The notes under the pieces: generated by a model
What the model saw: only the letters and a program-made list of their open reading frames with translations
Database searches by the model: none
What the model was told of the DNA's origin: nothing
Position numbers and translations under genes: made by a program
Origin: Eublepharis macularius
Taxonomy: Eukaryota; Chordata; Lepidosauria; Squamata; Eublepharidae
DNA length: 64,000 bases
Direction: 5' to 3'
Assembly (NCBI RefSeq): GCF_028583425.1
Contig: NC_072801.1
Coordinates: forward strand, 61,147,766 to 61,211,765
Shown here: piece after piece, positions 43,646 through 48,607 of the stretch
Layout of the letters: every line of letters starts with the position of its first letter
Numbering within the stretch: position 1 is the stretch's first letter

Positions 43646-44482
43646 TACCAACACACACCCTTGAATTGTAGGGAGTCTCCAATACAGGTCAAATTGTCTT
43701 ATGCAGTGACAAAAAGTACGCAGCTATGTTAAGAAGTGTCTCTGTATTCTTCTGTCGAGAGAGAACATACGGCTTTACAGGAGACTGGAAAGAAGGTTAT
43801 CTGACATGATCTATTTCCCTCCCATCTGGCTATGGACTGAGCCAAGCAATGAGGTGGTATTTGGCATCTGACTTCCTGTTTCCTTTCCTCCGCAGATCCC
43901 AGCATCCCCAGACCTGCCATCTCTGTCAGTCCCGGTGGGTTGGTTGCCCGTGGGGGGCAAGTCAATTTTCGGTGTGAAAGTGGATATGGACCTGCAGATT
44001 TCTTTCTCTATAAGGATGGTGGCCCAACACTGAAGTGGCCCATGAAGAGTAACTGGGATGTGGGTGAATTTTCCTTTAGCAACATCAGTTGGGAGCATGA
44101 AGGGAACTATAGCTGCAGCTATGCATTTTCTAAAACACCTTTTCTGTTATCAGCACACAGTGACTCCCTGGAACTACTGATATCAGGTGTGGTATCTGGC
44201 GTTTACCCAACTTGTCAATGGGTGTTGTTGTGTTGTCCAGGGTTGAGCAGAGGTTTATGGTATACTGAGAATCATACAAACCGGATCACCCCCTTGTCTC
44301 CTTTCCCTCCCTGTACAGATCCCAGTGATCTCATCTCAGAGTCTGCCGCCTATGCACGCTTTGCCATCGGAGGTCTGGTGCTTCTTCTGCTTGCATATAT
44401 CATAATTGCAGACCATCAGCTCTGGAAGAAACACCATGAGACCCAACTCTCTCCCATCCCCACTCTGTCACTTCCCTCTTGA
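16344..44482 (+). CDS. Gene B: complete leukocyte Ig-like receptor, activating type
   Basis: Eight exons: 16344-16375, 16763-16798, 19541-19824, 23530-23817, 24164-24448, 42753-43040, 43896-44186, 44319-44482. They sum to 1668 nt, 555 codons plus stop, with AG/GT borders and matching phases. Domains: signal peptide (1-22), five C2-type Ig domains (about 23-117, 118-213, 214-308, 309-404, 405-501), a stalk, a transmembrane segment (about 516-532) with Arg515 at its outer edge, and a tail of about 20 residues without ITIM. In FCAR, GPVI and activating LILRs, such an arginine pairs with the ITAM adaptor FcR-gamma, so an activating role at the plasma membrane of leukocytes is inferred. Intron 5 (18.3 kb) holds an antisense provirus. 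Ligand unknown. No break seen in any exon. Confidence 0.85.
16763..16798 (+). CDS. Gene B exon 2: 36-nt leader mini-exon
   Basis: The acceptor is TATTTTCCAG and the donor GTAAGAC. In phase 2 it gives LFCSSGGKGAQ after the split W. Length and position match the 36-nt second leader exon of leukocyte receptor complex genes. Read in phase 1 it would not join the D1 frame. Confidence 0.85.
16905..17130 (+). repeat. tRNA-derived (MIR-like) SINE
   Basis: GTGTCAGACTATGAACTGGG, then CAGATTCAAATCCCCACTTT is a B-box-like tRNA-derived stretch. It is followed by CCTCACAGGGTTGTTGTGAGGATAAAAT, the usual CORE/MIR-type body in lizards. It lies in intron 2 of gene B. Confidence 0.65.
17148..17335 (+). repeat. 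tRNA-derived SINE, second copy
   Basis: GTGTAGTGGTTAAAAGTGGC and GGTTTGATTCCCCACTCCTC give tRNA A- and B-box-like stretches. GAAGCCAGCTGGGTGACCCT and GATTGTTGTGGGGATAATAA follow. It is a different subfamily from the neighbour at 16905. Confidence 0.75.
17345..17640. other. Intron 2 of gene B: A/T-rich repeat-like stretch
   Basis: TTTATTTATTTTTATTTATT is followed by CTTTTATTCTGCCCTCTCCA and AGGCTTAGGGCAGATTATAA, the wording of a common lizard SINE/LINE tail. No gene is seen. Confidence 0.35.
17961..18125. mobile_element. CpG-rich foldback MITE, copy 2
   Basis: The ends read GGGCCGATTCCAGACGGCCC and GGGCCGTCTGGAATCGGCCC, exact inverted copies. The arms share AACGCGAAATATT/AACGCGATATTTT. It is 165 bp, shorter than copy 1. 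It lies in intron 2 of gene B. Confidence 0.85.
18566..19166. repeat. Minisatellite-bearing element, complete copy
   Basis: The element begins CTACTAGCAACAAAGCCCGT and ends CTCTTTTATATAGTAAG. The inside is a tandem array of about nine units of 55-62 bp with a core like CATTGCCACCTGCTCC, CTGATCCCAGC and GGGTGAAGG. The same ends bound the larger copy at 25478-42183. Open frames through it follow from unit lengths near multiples of three and are not a gene. Confidence 0.7.
19541..19824 (+). CDS. Gene B exon 3: Ig domain D1
   Basis: The acceptor is TATAACACAG and the donor GTGAGG; 284 nt, entering in phase 2 and leaving in phase 1. It reads EIISAPFIFLEPPWGVSVG, then ARICCMCPFSDYSFYLEP, and GGKYTCYSCDPNTQSRSERS. 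The CYSCD block and the FSDY block match D1 of gene A. The first domain has more cysteines than the rest, so an extra disulphide is possible. Confidence 0.9.
20150..20345 (+). repeat. 5S rRNA-headed SINE, degenerate
   Basis: CGCCTGATCTCGTTGCATTT, GAGCTAAGCAGGGCCAGCCC and GTCAGTGCTTGGATGGAAGG follow 5S rRNA with decay. The tail has GTGGCAAACCACCTCTACTC and TGGTTGTGACTTGATGGCAT. It lies in intron 3 of gene B. Confidence 0.75.
20400..20780. other. Intron 3 of gene B, no gene seen
   Basis: No supported feature. Near 20785-20950 a CCTCCTAGGGTTGTTGTGGAGATAAATACAGG string suggests a decayed tRNA-type SINE. Confidence 0.3.
20940..21640 (-). mobile_element. DIRS-type retrotransposon relic (tyrosine recombinase)
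   Basis: On the minus strand the region near 21300-21440 encodes GSHSFRIGAATTAAEAG followed by ITAIGRWAYRAYVGYVR, the conserved H-x-x-R box and W/Y end of a tyrosine recombinase as found in DIRS-like retroelements. It is a broken fossil with several breaks. A segment of about 115 bp is present twice (about 21010-21110 and 21435-21535). It lies in intron 3 of gene B. Confidence 0.65.
21660..23520. other. Rest of intron 3 of gene B
   Basis: No host exon is visible. At 23066-23350 a minus-strand TATAAAT and an AATAAA lie in the right order for a solo LTR, but no target duplication could be confirmed. At 22175-22200 a small inverted repeat (TTGGGAAGAC..GTCTTCCCAA) stands alone. Confidence 0.3.
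23530..23817 (+). CDS. Gene B exon 4: Ig domain D2
   Basis: This 288-nt, phase 1-1 exon begins DPDLPEPNISMSP, has VTIQCWATGLVKRFYLHK and GRYYCSYRPPSGFL, and ends VDLMSLG. The acceptor is TATTCACAG and the donor GTGAGT. It is closely related to 5692-5988 in gene A. Confidence 0.9.
24164..24448 (+). CDS. Gene B exon 5: Ig domain D3
   Basis: This 285-nt, phase 1-1 exon begins DTSADKPTISLRP, has ITIRCLVKETDIKTFYLEK and HTGKYSCRYRM, and ends VDLLIRG. The acceptor is TTTGCACAG and the donor GTAAAC. It starts DTSADKP where the partner exons start DPxLPxP. Confidence 0.9.
24449..25185. other. Start of intron 5 of gene B
   Basis: No gene is seen. Positions about 24990-25140 carry AGTCCAGTAGCACCTTTAAG and AACATGGCTGAAACCTCTGG, a very common interspersed repeat wording in lizards whose family I cannot name. 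Confidence 0.4.
25478..26655. repeat. Minisatellite-bearing element, split by the provirus (left part)
   Basis: It starts ACTAGTAACAAAGCCCATTG, like the copy at 18566. About nineteen units of roughly 55-62 bp follow (core CATTGCCACCTGCTC, CTGATCCCAGCTGGGTGAAG). The provirus is inserted near the right end of the array, and the element ends at about 42183 with CCTTTTATATAGTAGGAT. Collagen-like open frames on the minus strand are repeat artefacts. Confidence 0.7.
26656..28052 (-). repeat. ERV 3' LTR
   Basis: 1397 bp, from TGTTGCC to GGTAACA on the provirus strand. A TATTTAAA TATA-like box lies near 27064-27072 and an AATAAA at 26673-26678 on the minus strand. It differs from the other LTR at about two positions. 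Confidence 0.93.
28053..28066 (-). promoter_or_regulatory. ERV polypurine tract
   Basis: On the provirus strand CGAGGGGGGGAAT directly abuts the 3' LTR start TGTTGCC. This is the place and composition of a plus-strand primer. Confidence 0.85.
28290..29060 (-). repeat. Cluster of ATGAATT-like motifs in the ERV 3' region
   Basis: About twenty copies of AATTCAT (ATGAATT on the provirus strand), some as AGTTCAT, occur in about 770 bp between env and the polypurine tract. Spacing is irregular and the sequence between is not repeated. The area is A/T-rich, unlike the rest of the provirus. No protein frame runs through it. Confidence 0.7.
29395..31926 (-). CDS. env: ERV envelope glycoprotein (env)
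   Basis: An open frame of 843 codons; the more likely start is Met49 (MRHLATLCLLVLAGTLIEG), a good signal peptide. A furin-type RARR site at about 395-398 is followed by SIADWTAPAAGG, so it splits into surface and transmembrane subunits of about 350 and 445 residues. A hydrophobic anchor (IVVILAFQVLLCASLLYLG) is near the C-terminus. I see no CX6CC motif and no immunosuppressive-type domain that I can recognise; a cysteine-rich block (GCTCVRTACDF) takes that place. It is therefore not a standard gamma-type Env. It would be made from a spliced mRNA, as in retroviruses generally. Confidence 0.88.
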   Translation of the reverse strand: MLAEKRSPFFFFPLYFIYFCCNKLREPVLISAGLPRIFSLQKGKEGQEMRHLATLCLLVLAGTLIEGRPSKLMPYPHWRCINTLAGNEMMVCKVVQQSNMTTPTDRTNFRSCEEQWIRPPELVILCVGVKTMSQELVCYSPTDTVSPLAPIPCMFLPRIRPAPTAVPVVDKYTTPANFETSPFVTEAFGPYCEVILVSAAVWKAGDPFRMTILLGTTTTESASVTITPPSGAVLSFAIERWENLTWIVKEEDLAKHGPPDWILVQQTPECQTKPLVEKFHRLGLLFVNLTHEPGNYSLLIRTQETHAIQIDPLIASNEQLSQGGTHIVGSHVLKTDIRERVLVRPQMSLKEIRIDLAELNVTQRLPQCAPYLEAGSKGWNAWLQLWIDPSPSLSRARRSIADWTAPAAGGLAIMDSVNIETLANKFAHVTASISDLGKPVVQSLNSISNGQHEISSILVNWESQIERDFSLLLKGTQSLERNMSIAMACMQAQQLNQAVAMGLIRQATDGHLPLEIKRLIMPKLSPIELELESWWSLVNSSFSPTTQELKLFLLTASAHESFHVYPVVPLGLQVSDTEVLYACHPDHWARFTPTGWQLVSLQGCQHRDQTGFICQDQAFAPHHPCVAPQVDALNECSFEVVRENSSAVVYIGKGCTCVRTACDFVILNSFQLKPVIPGVNRCFCNLSSVAACDFTYTVPVWTQEEILVAPSIYRHVKPIPLGIGLELIHELLTHPQLHRTLQSIQRDGDTTALVVSHNGKEILDLAQRIKTTGEHSWWETLFGWSPTATGIYNLALHPIVVILAFQVLLCASLLYLGCWSRRQLQQLQLSYRLDHYNPDLLLP
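31927..33342 (-). other. ERV pol-env spacer
   Basis: About 1.4 kb between pol and env with no conserved frame. Most retroviruses overlap pol and env or keep them close. It may hold the env splice acceptor or a lost accessory region. I recognise no protein here. Confidence 0.5.
33343..37155 (-). CDS. pol: ERV Pol polyprotein (protease, RT, RNase H, integrase)
   Basis: 1270 codons. Protease: LLIDTGAS at about 33-40. Reverse transcriptase: DLANAFHSIRL and YVDDILVH at about 340-347. RNase H: CDGSSF, AEVQALL and YTDSDW. Integrase: HHCC finger (HEQGH..CLSC), then the catalytic D, D and E in QIDFIGP, DSDLGSHF and GAIERTNR. It lies in the same frame as gag, just after the gag stop; gammaretroviruses translate such a layout by stop-codon read-through. 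No dUTPase is seen. The coding looks whole. Confidence 0.92.
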   Translation of the reverse strand: MGIVAKLKPDTWGRPTVKAGIGTPGEKKKPATLLIDTGASLNILRPTLVTKGTQTPTTMQLAGFGGGMQESQVWQDIPLSVGNLATRISACANRGEDDGLLGMPFFRAEGLTIDLANGLLWRIPGGPDFVNAVHRCAALKAPLPLAPITGDPWVQDFPEVWVTDKAECGIVKGACVLIEGKDPPPQRQYKYPAEAEAGIAKTIEGLLEWDVILPMQSICNAPLWPVLKADGVTWRMTVDFRALNATTPPVAPVVAKYNEILTAIAAGSRFYSVIDLANAFHSIRLHESCWYKFAFTFRGQQYAFKRTPQGFHSSPSICHAHVVQMWERLQPSSRPHVLSYVDDILVHAPTEELARQITREVLELLRETGFKASREKAQLVQTSVKYLGLTLGPEGRTPDAQRMEVISKLPAPTDVPSLRALLGTFNFSRDFIESFADKARPLYALLKKNTPWEWGPEQQTALAELKRSLAAAPALAHPDVTQPFFIQLAVSDKSIGATLTQQQAGTARVVAYASRNLTAVETKFSPCEKTCLALVWSLTHWEFIIGGSRTIVQTTHTPLKYILSGKIQDGQVSNARIAQWTLALVNRGVEFKKETTEPPAPYGLLVTGTEHECPLDPPPQVAWPVTWGVPLEEARQNGFTCWFCDGSSFHVGGSPRTGYGAVRVSDAHTLKGPARPHSSQAAEVQALLAVLEFEPPESPLAIYTDSDWTAKAATVWLPVWQNQGWRASDGKPVAHLQLWQQVAALLQSRSGPTQVTHVKGHQKTNSETAYWNDQADLAAKAAATENAPLLEPATDCPLHPVTTRAQARSQAQGTTGTLDLAQLQLSDPEITDLLTAGRDQTGRLMIREEEGIVWAVDAAGERHWVVPLEVRADLIQFVHEQGHRGKDLTLERVKEVGWWPGMRTEVAQWVDNCLSCAMVNADPTGPRAPLQHQRINGPWARIQIDFIGPLPPTPRGNRYCLTVIDPFSKWVEAFPCKRNNAATTAKLLFNNVFSRWGIVRVMDSDLGSHFIGEVTQELCKALGIQQRFHIAGHPQASGAIERTNRTLKEALRKMVRSSGRDWDEKLPIILMAIRGTTAVHGLTPHMVMTGRRMQLPEAFWLDTQLPSDMQPVVINDAWVQDLLSSIHAVHMQVAQKLGTAQKDMDRKLGWVRNPRQWEEGQLVLYRKFSQKAHSLAAKWQGPVPITKRVSPAVYQVAIQRKTGGTWLKYFHASQLKEWKGKPLQSAPPVYDPGGAATSPAPLCPVIRQISLHPGPEIPCVPLDQTFLALV
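37183..39225 (-). CDS. gag: ERV Gag polyprotein
   Basis: 680 codons. The N-terminus looks matrix-like without an N-terminal glycine myristoylation site (MSLIHS). Residues about 93-215 are a long charged coiled coil (EEQEQEIEQLRKEKKEHEAK). A capsid-like part follows, with an MHR-like string (PGEDPEAYLARKQ). The C-terminal third is rich in RG/RS and then proline, and no CCHC zinc knuckle is visible. Coiled coil plus RG-rich nucleic-acid-binding tail recalls spumavirus Gag; the match is one of style and not proven homology. Confidence 0.85.
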   Translation of the reverse strand: MSLIHSLTSPEISLKLKSKMYRAAPTVPRLEKWLVKKGDCPWEAGSFKGPDPLQIVRSAFQDFCEKEKPRSSKKDRYGAWALFTALQDSVSLINKLQAAQEEQEQEIEQLRKEKKEHEAKAAEWRSERVNFMLEKQGLAAALQDAQHKAEVATARADMAEHAVIEGQEKIAKLTHAAQFMAEQKVAKIAAADHSACKRELEALKQHLGMQQAVISAVHPAALLALPEGSTDSWSPPSPQPEEAPQPLHPIATKEIVTTDDDGRKTDRIVKETRNWRPDELQAIADHMGPLNRDSAIQWFAHVTMSQPSASGSDVAQLARHCASPEIVTSLNAYISNRRLATRSQYGAMKELCAFLWPTKSLKALYIAESQKPGEDPEAYLARKQLLAELADEVDLDLSDMPDFDDLEFRRAVIDGLNSTTRLALAGVEPGSITWGELESRIRSIAGLLRETGAIRHVKSPASRRKESEPISAVTYANHGPHSQYRPQGRSPYPEARGGILRGRSSSFNRGRGPRDYRPGVSFAPTPSYSSSSQQGPHEPRLQEAPLAPSHSRASHPYNHQVYPPPDQSNAWGASQGDHEGYRDRGSTPQSRDSLRWELWMRLKNIGANMELFDGKPTSVLMKAIMEWEDQQQPPVPPSAPPLPPDPPFSSPPIAAVRERPSPNNPFRGSAASTDQCAGSE
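39226..40689 (-). other. ERV 5' leader with tandem repeats
   Basis: A 1.46-kb leader between the 5' LTR and gag. At about 39525-39790 a unit of roughly 62 bp (CTCCCAAGCCTATGCTCAGG and CCCAAGCCTCTGCTCAGGAA) repeats three to four times, and looser CAAG/CTCAAG units continue to about 40090. The TGG at 40681-40683 starts a candidate primer binding site (TGGTGGAGAATATGCGGG on the provirus strand). I could not assign its tRNA. Confidence 0.7.
40690..42086 (-). repeat. ERV 5' LTR
   Basis: 1397 bp, the same length as the 3' LTR. It would carry the provirus promoter (TATTTAAA-like box near 41100 on the minus strand). The flanking TCAT at 42087 matches the one left of the 3' LTR. Confidence 0.93.
42091..42183. 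repeat. Minisatellite-bearing element, right end
   Basis: CTGGGCTTCCCGCCACAGCA to TTTTATATAGTAGGAT matches the right end of the copy at 18566-19166. It is the part cut off from 25478-26655 by the provirus. Confidence 0.65.
42184..42752. other. End of intron 5 of gene B
   Basis: Homologous in reverse to 57790-58200, upstream of the D4 exon of gene D, so both introns come from one ancestor. A TTTATTTATTTATCTATTTT patch at 42312-42340 is specific to B. No gene is seen. Confidence 0.55.
42753..43040 (+). CDS. Gene B exon 6: Ig domain D4
   Basis: This 288-nt, phase 1-1 exon begins DPDLPRPIISLSP, has ITIQCWTEGLNNTFYLRK and HAGSYRCSYRPPKLF, and ends VELLVLG. The acceptor is TACTTGCAG and the donor GTGAGG. 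It is the first exon after the provirus, 18.3 kb from D3. Confidence 0.9.
43576..43643. repeat. (TC)n(AC)n microsatellite
   Basis: A compound dinucleotide run in the D4-D5 intron of gene B. Gene D has the complementary (TG)n(AG)n run at 55838-55914 in the same intron position with the same flanks. Confidence 0.95.
43896..44186 (+). CDS. Gene B exon 7: Ig domain D5
   Basis: This 291-nt, phase 1-1 exon begins DPSIPRPAISVSPGGLVARG, has VNFRCESGYGPADFFLYK and HEGNYSCSYAF, and ends LELLISG. The acceptor is CTCCGCAG and the donor GTGTGG. It is about two thirds identical in protein to the gene D partner at 55299-55589. Confidence 0.9.
44319..44482 (+). CDS. Gene B exon 8: stalk, transmembrane segment and tail
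   Basis: It reads DPSDLISESAAYAR, then FAIGGLVLLLLAYIIIAD, then HQLWKKHHETQ and a stop after SLPS. The arginine directly before the hydrophobic run matches the R of FCAR, GPVI and activating LILRs that contacts FcR-gamma. No tyrosine motif is in the tail. The transmembrane part is identical to that of gene D; a small indel then gives different tail ends. Confidence 0.88.
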
Positions 44483-44773
44483 ATCCAAGAATGAATCAAA
44501 GTTAGACTCCTAAAATTCAAGAAGGACGCCAGATTTTTTTTCTACCTAGAAAGCCCCAGGGGTAGTCTCCTTCTTGGACATCTTTCTTTAAGGTGTCTCA
44601 CAGGAAGTTCTATTTGGAAGAAGATTGGCATGAGTCTTCAGAGAACCGAAGTCCCTTTCTTCCTCACAGTGTCTTTCCATTCCACCTTCTCTTGATCCTC
44701 ACACAATTTCTGCTCTGCATTAAAAAAACCCTTTTATGCTCTGTTTATCCTCCTCACCCATCAGTGTTATTAT

Positions 44774-44985
44774 TACTGTTGCCAACTCTCAGTTGGGAAA
44801 TTCCTGGAAATTTAAGGGTGGAGCTTTGGGAGGGTAGGATTGGAGACAACTTCAGTGGGGTAGAATGCCGTAGAGTCCACCCTTCAAAGCAGCCATTTCC
44901 TCCAGGGGAACAAGTTTCTGTAGTTTGGAGATCAGTTGTAGTTCCAGGAGCTCTCCAGGCCATGCTCAGAGGTTGCCAGTCCAAG
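44774..44985. mobile_element. TIR element of the 'GTTGCCAA' family, copy 3
   Basis: GTTGCCAACTCTCAGTTGGG to AGAGGTTGCCAGTCC, with the shared core TTTCCTCCAGGGGAACAAGT and GTTGTAGTTCCAGGAGCTCT. It sits downstream of gene B at a place where gene D has no insertion. Confidence 0.55.
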
Positions 44986-44999
44986 TTATTGTGCATTAG

Positions 45000-45770
45000 T
45001 AAGTCAGCCTTACACATCATATTTATGTTATACATATTGTGCTTGTACAGCACCTGAGGACACGCCATCCCTGGCAGTCAGATAACCAACCCAGCAAGAA
45101 CCACCAACTGGGCAGTGGCCAGGAACACACCAAATTCTGCTGGGTGTTAAGGAAGTGGGGAGGAGATCCTGAGAAGCTCAAATAACAAGCACAGCTCCAT
45201 CCAGCTGCAGAGGTTCGAGGCCATTGACTGACTCAAGGAGAGGTGCTGGAGCAGTCTCTAGGGCTTGCAGGCTGCTCTTTACCTGATGGCCTGAAGAACT
45301 CCAGAGAGAGGACGGATGGGTGGGAGTCAGCAGAGCATGAAGAAGATAGGGGCAGGCTAAAATGATGGATGTAGGCAGTAAGCCTAAGCAGGAGCCTTAA
45401 GGGAGAGCAGAGCATAAAAGTTTGCTTTTCTTTGTGACAGTATTGGAAGGCAGAGGTTAAAATGAAGTCTCTGGGTCTCGGAAGAGTCCAGGAGCAGGGA
45501 GAACGAGAGGCCAGCAGCCAGGAAAATACAGGGTTGTAGGGAAATAGGCTGGGTTCCATTGACATAAGATGTAACCTATGCTTTGCATAAGAGGCTTTGC
45601 CCAGGGCTCAAAAATATATACTGGAGGGCCTCAGGTCTCTACCTTCAGGACCGACTCCGGGTCAACAGGTGGGACCCCATTGCAACTTGTAGCTACTCAT
45701 TCATTCTCCACCAGGAAGCCTGGCAGAGCACTCCTCCTCTCCTGGGACAGTAACGCAAATAAACCATATC
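45000..45770. other. Insertion downstream of gene B, no gene seen
   Basis: Absent from the matching flank of gene D. No frame or family is recognised. Confidence 0.3.
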
Positions 45771-45775
45771 CATAT

Positions 45776-46052
45776 ATGGCTGTTGTGGGTTTTCCGGGCT
45801 GTATTGCCGTGGTCTTGGCATTGTAGTTCCTGACGTTTCGCCAGCAGCTGTGGCTGGCATCTTCAGAGGTGTAGCACCAAAAGACCGAGATCTCTCAGGA
45901 CACAGAGATCTCTGTCTTTTGGTGCTACACCTCTGAAGATGCCAGCCACAGCTGCTGGCGAAACGTCAGGAACTACAATGCCAAGACCACGGCAATACAG
46001 CCCGGAAAACCTACAACAGCCATCGTTCTCCGGCCGTGAAAGCCTTCGACAA
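45776..46052. mobile_element. Two Penelope ends in inverted orientation
   Basis: TTTTCCGGGCTGTATTGCCG..GACGTTTCGCCAGCAGCTGT is followed by its own inverted copy, ending CGGCCGTGAAAGCCTTCGAC. The centre is near 45900 (GAGATCTCTCAGGACACAGAGATCTCTG). Both match the end of the Penelope piece at 56460-56575. Such inverted terminal pairs are typical of Penelope pseudo-LTR debris. Confidence 0.7.
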
Positions 46053-46184
46053 TACATCATATCCATATATATTGTGTGTACAAAAACAAAACAAAACTGA
46101 GCAACATGTCAAATAGTACGAATGAATTTACAGGGATCTAGAACTAGAAATGAATGTTTTAAAAAGAGATGCAAATCCCTACTT

Positions 46185-46865
46185 CATTCCCCACACCATT
46201 CCATGCAGACTTGCACATTCGTGCCTCACAAGAGACCTCCTCCTTGCTTCTTACGGGGTCTTCAGTGTGTTTTCCCTGGTGGTCCCCCAAGAACCCAATC
46301 TTGTACTTCAGAGTTATGAGGGTCCCAGCAGCTAGCTCAGTTTGTCTAGTGCCTGTTTCAGACATTCTTGCAACTTCTTCACTTTTGAAATAATAATTTA
46401 TTAATTAATTTGCATTTAATCCTGAGACTTCTGGGAGAAATGTATACTTCCCTCCCCCCCAAGAACTCTAGAACTTACTTGTAGGGCTTCCCCACAGATC
46501 TTTGGAGACATAAATGGATCCCTTTGGTTTTGCTTGCATACTTGTGTCTACACTATGATTTGTGTCCTGGACTTTGCAAAAATAGATAGAAACCCTAAGT
46601 ACATTCTGTACACGTGCAGAATTTTTTTTACATTCCATGCTGTCGGAATTGATGCTCAAGTCGAAATACTTCAAAGTATTATAAGTGATGAAAATTCATC
46701 ATCTGAACTAGATAATTATGGATTTGAGCCTTGTATTGTCCATACAGTCCTTCGCCTTAGTATTTTCTCATCTTGTGCTCAGATCCTGTAACCAGACTCC
46801 TCACTTAGGAAATCTAGTCCTTGTTTCTTTGTAACTCTCACTCGCTCAACAAGAAACCACATTCT
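46185..46865 (+). other. 3' flank of gene B, paralogous to the flank of gene D
   Basis: Aligns in reverse with 53700-54400, for example CACAAGAGACCTCCTCCTTG and TTAATTAATTTGCATTTAA. It may contain the 3' UTR. No coding is seen. Confidence 0.5.
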
Positions 46866-46962
46866 GCAGCTCTGGCACCTCCCCCAACCCCCGGTCTGAT
46901 ATCAGGGTCTTCATCTCAGATTCAAAACACACGAGATAAAATACCTAGATTCAACTCGTGTT

Positions 46963-47346
46963 CTCTTACCTAAAGGTTTGCCGGGAAGTATAGGCGTCCT
47001 TGCAGCTTAAAGTTTAGCACTTACATTGCAGGCGTCCTTGCAGCTTAAAGTTTATCATTTACAGAGCAGCGAGGAGGGAAGTGCAGGCGTGGGGCGCCTT
47101 TCCTCCCACTCTCAAGGTACATCACGGCATTTTCCCTTCCCCTCACCTGGCCTGGCCCTGCAGAGCGATGCCTAGCTGCACCAGGAGACTTTAAGCTGCA
47201 AGGAGCCCCGCATATCCCTCTCTGCTGCTCTGTAAATGCTAAACTTTAAGCTGCAAAGACACCTGCACTTCTCCCTGCTGCTCTGTAAATGCTAAACTTT
47301 AAGCTGCAAGGACGCCTACACTTCCCGGCAAACCTTTAGGTAAGAG
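46963..47346. mobile_element. 384-bp foldback element
   Basis: The left arm CTCTTACCTAAAGGTTTGCC..GGCGTCCTTGCAGCTTAAAG and the right arm are inverted copies over about 58 bp with one mismatch. Inside, AAACTTTAAGCTGCA occurs several more times in both directions. The matching flank of gene D (near 53660) lacks it, so it came in after the duplication. Confidence 0.75.
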
Positions 47347-47359
47347 TTCCTTATTTCTG

Positions 47360-47630
47360 AATCTGTGGCAGGAAGCTTTCGATTACAGTATTGCATGACA
47401 GCAGCCTAGAAGGTTCCTTAATCTGCCAGCAGGAACTTTTGCCTCAGCAAAAGATATTTTGAATCTTATGAAGTATCGTTCATGTAGGACACTTTCCTTT
47501 GCTGCCTTAAGAGTCTTGTTGGTAGATTAAGGAAACTTCTGTTCTGCACAACTTCCCTAAACCAGAACTGGATGACAATTTCTAAGTCTGGTCACCAGCG
47601 GGATGCTTAAAACATACTTTAATCAAATCA
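47360..47630. other. Inner end of the B arm of the inverted duplication
   Basis: CTAGAAGGTTCCTTAATCTGCC..GGTAGATTAAGGAAACTTCT..CCAGAACTGGATGACAATTT matches the reverse of 53440-53640. Similarity fades beyond 47630/53400. It also has an internal inverted repeat around AAGGTTCCTTAATCT. Confidence 0.6.
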
Positions 47631-47964
47631 CTTTTTTATTAACTGCCTTGAGCCACTGTGGATGGAGGAAAAGTTTGGAGCGGAGGGTCCATAAACCATA
47701 TGGATCCTTTGTTGGGCTTGGCTGCAAGCATACTTTGTTTCAGCTAGTATTTGTGAGCCTGCCTCAGGAGATCCAGTTTATAGATTGTGGGAATGTGCGC
47801 TACCCTGAATTCCTCATATAGGGTGATGGTATTTGAATGTGGTAGTGGTGCCATCCTTTCCCTCTTAGCTAGCAACAGGTAATCAAATATAAGCACTGAT
47901 CATATGTGCATGGAACTCGTTGGACCGAAGAAAATAAGCTTTGTACATGGTGACATGAGACTTT

Positions 47965-48156
47965 GGCCGATTCCAGACGGCCCTCCCCATCCCAAAACGT
48001 CACGCGCCGTCGCGTGGAAAACGCAAAATATCGCGTTTTCTCGCGCAAGTTTTGCACGACGTCGAGCAAAACTCACGCGAGAAAACACGATATTTCACAT
48101 TTTCCGCGCGACAACACGCGACGTTTCGGGATGGGGAGGGCCGTCTGGAATCGGCC
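47965..48156. mobile_element. CpG-rich foldback MITE, copy 3
   Basis: The ends GGCCGATTCCAGACGGCCCT and AGGGCCGTCTGGAATCGGCC are inverted copies, 192 bp in all. Arms share ATATCGCGTTTTCTCGCGCAAG-like blocks with copy 1. More CpG decay than copy 1. Confidence 0.85.
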
Positions 48157-48365
48157 TTCATTACTGGTCCATCAGGGCACCTTATTTCCACTGTGTCTTC
48201 TTTGGCGGAACTTGCTGATGGGCATGAGACACAAACGGCTGCTCCTCTCCATTTCTCCCCAGATTGTGGAGTTCTAAATTTAATTTAATTTACTTCAGTT
48301 ATACTCCACTTTTCTCCCTAGCAGGGGGTCCAATGACACATCATTCTCCTCTCCTCCATTTTATC

Positions 48366-48595
48366 CTCACAAGAGAGCTGCTGTAGTTTAGTGATTAAGG
48401 GGCTGGGCTGCAAATCAGCACTCTGCTAGTTCAACTCCCACAACTGCCATGAACTCAGAAGGTGGCCTTTGGTAGGCCTCTCCTCTCAGCTCCGCTCCCC
48501 AGAGGCATTGTGGGGATAATAATAGCACTGACTTTGTTCGCCGCTCTGAGTGTGGCACTAATCTGTCCAGAAGGACGATATATAATCACACTGTT
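48366..48595 (+). repeat. tRNA-derived SINE
   Basis: GCTGCTGTAGTTTAGTGATT and GTTCAACTCCCACAACTGCC give tRNA-like boxes, then GGCATTGTGGGGATAATAAT and TTGTTCGCCGCTCTGAGTGT. Confidence 0.65.
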
Positions 48596-48607
48596 GTTGT
48601 CATCATT

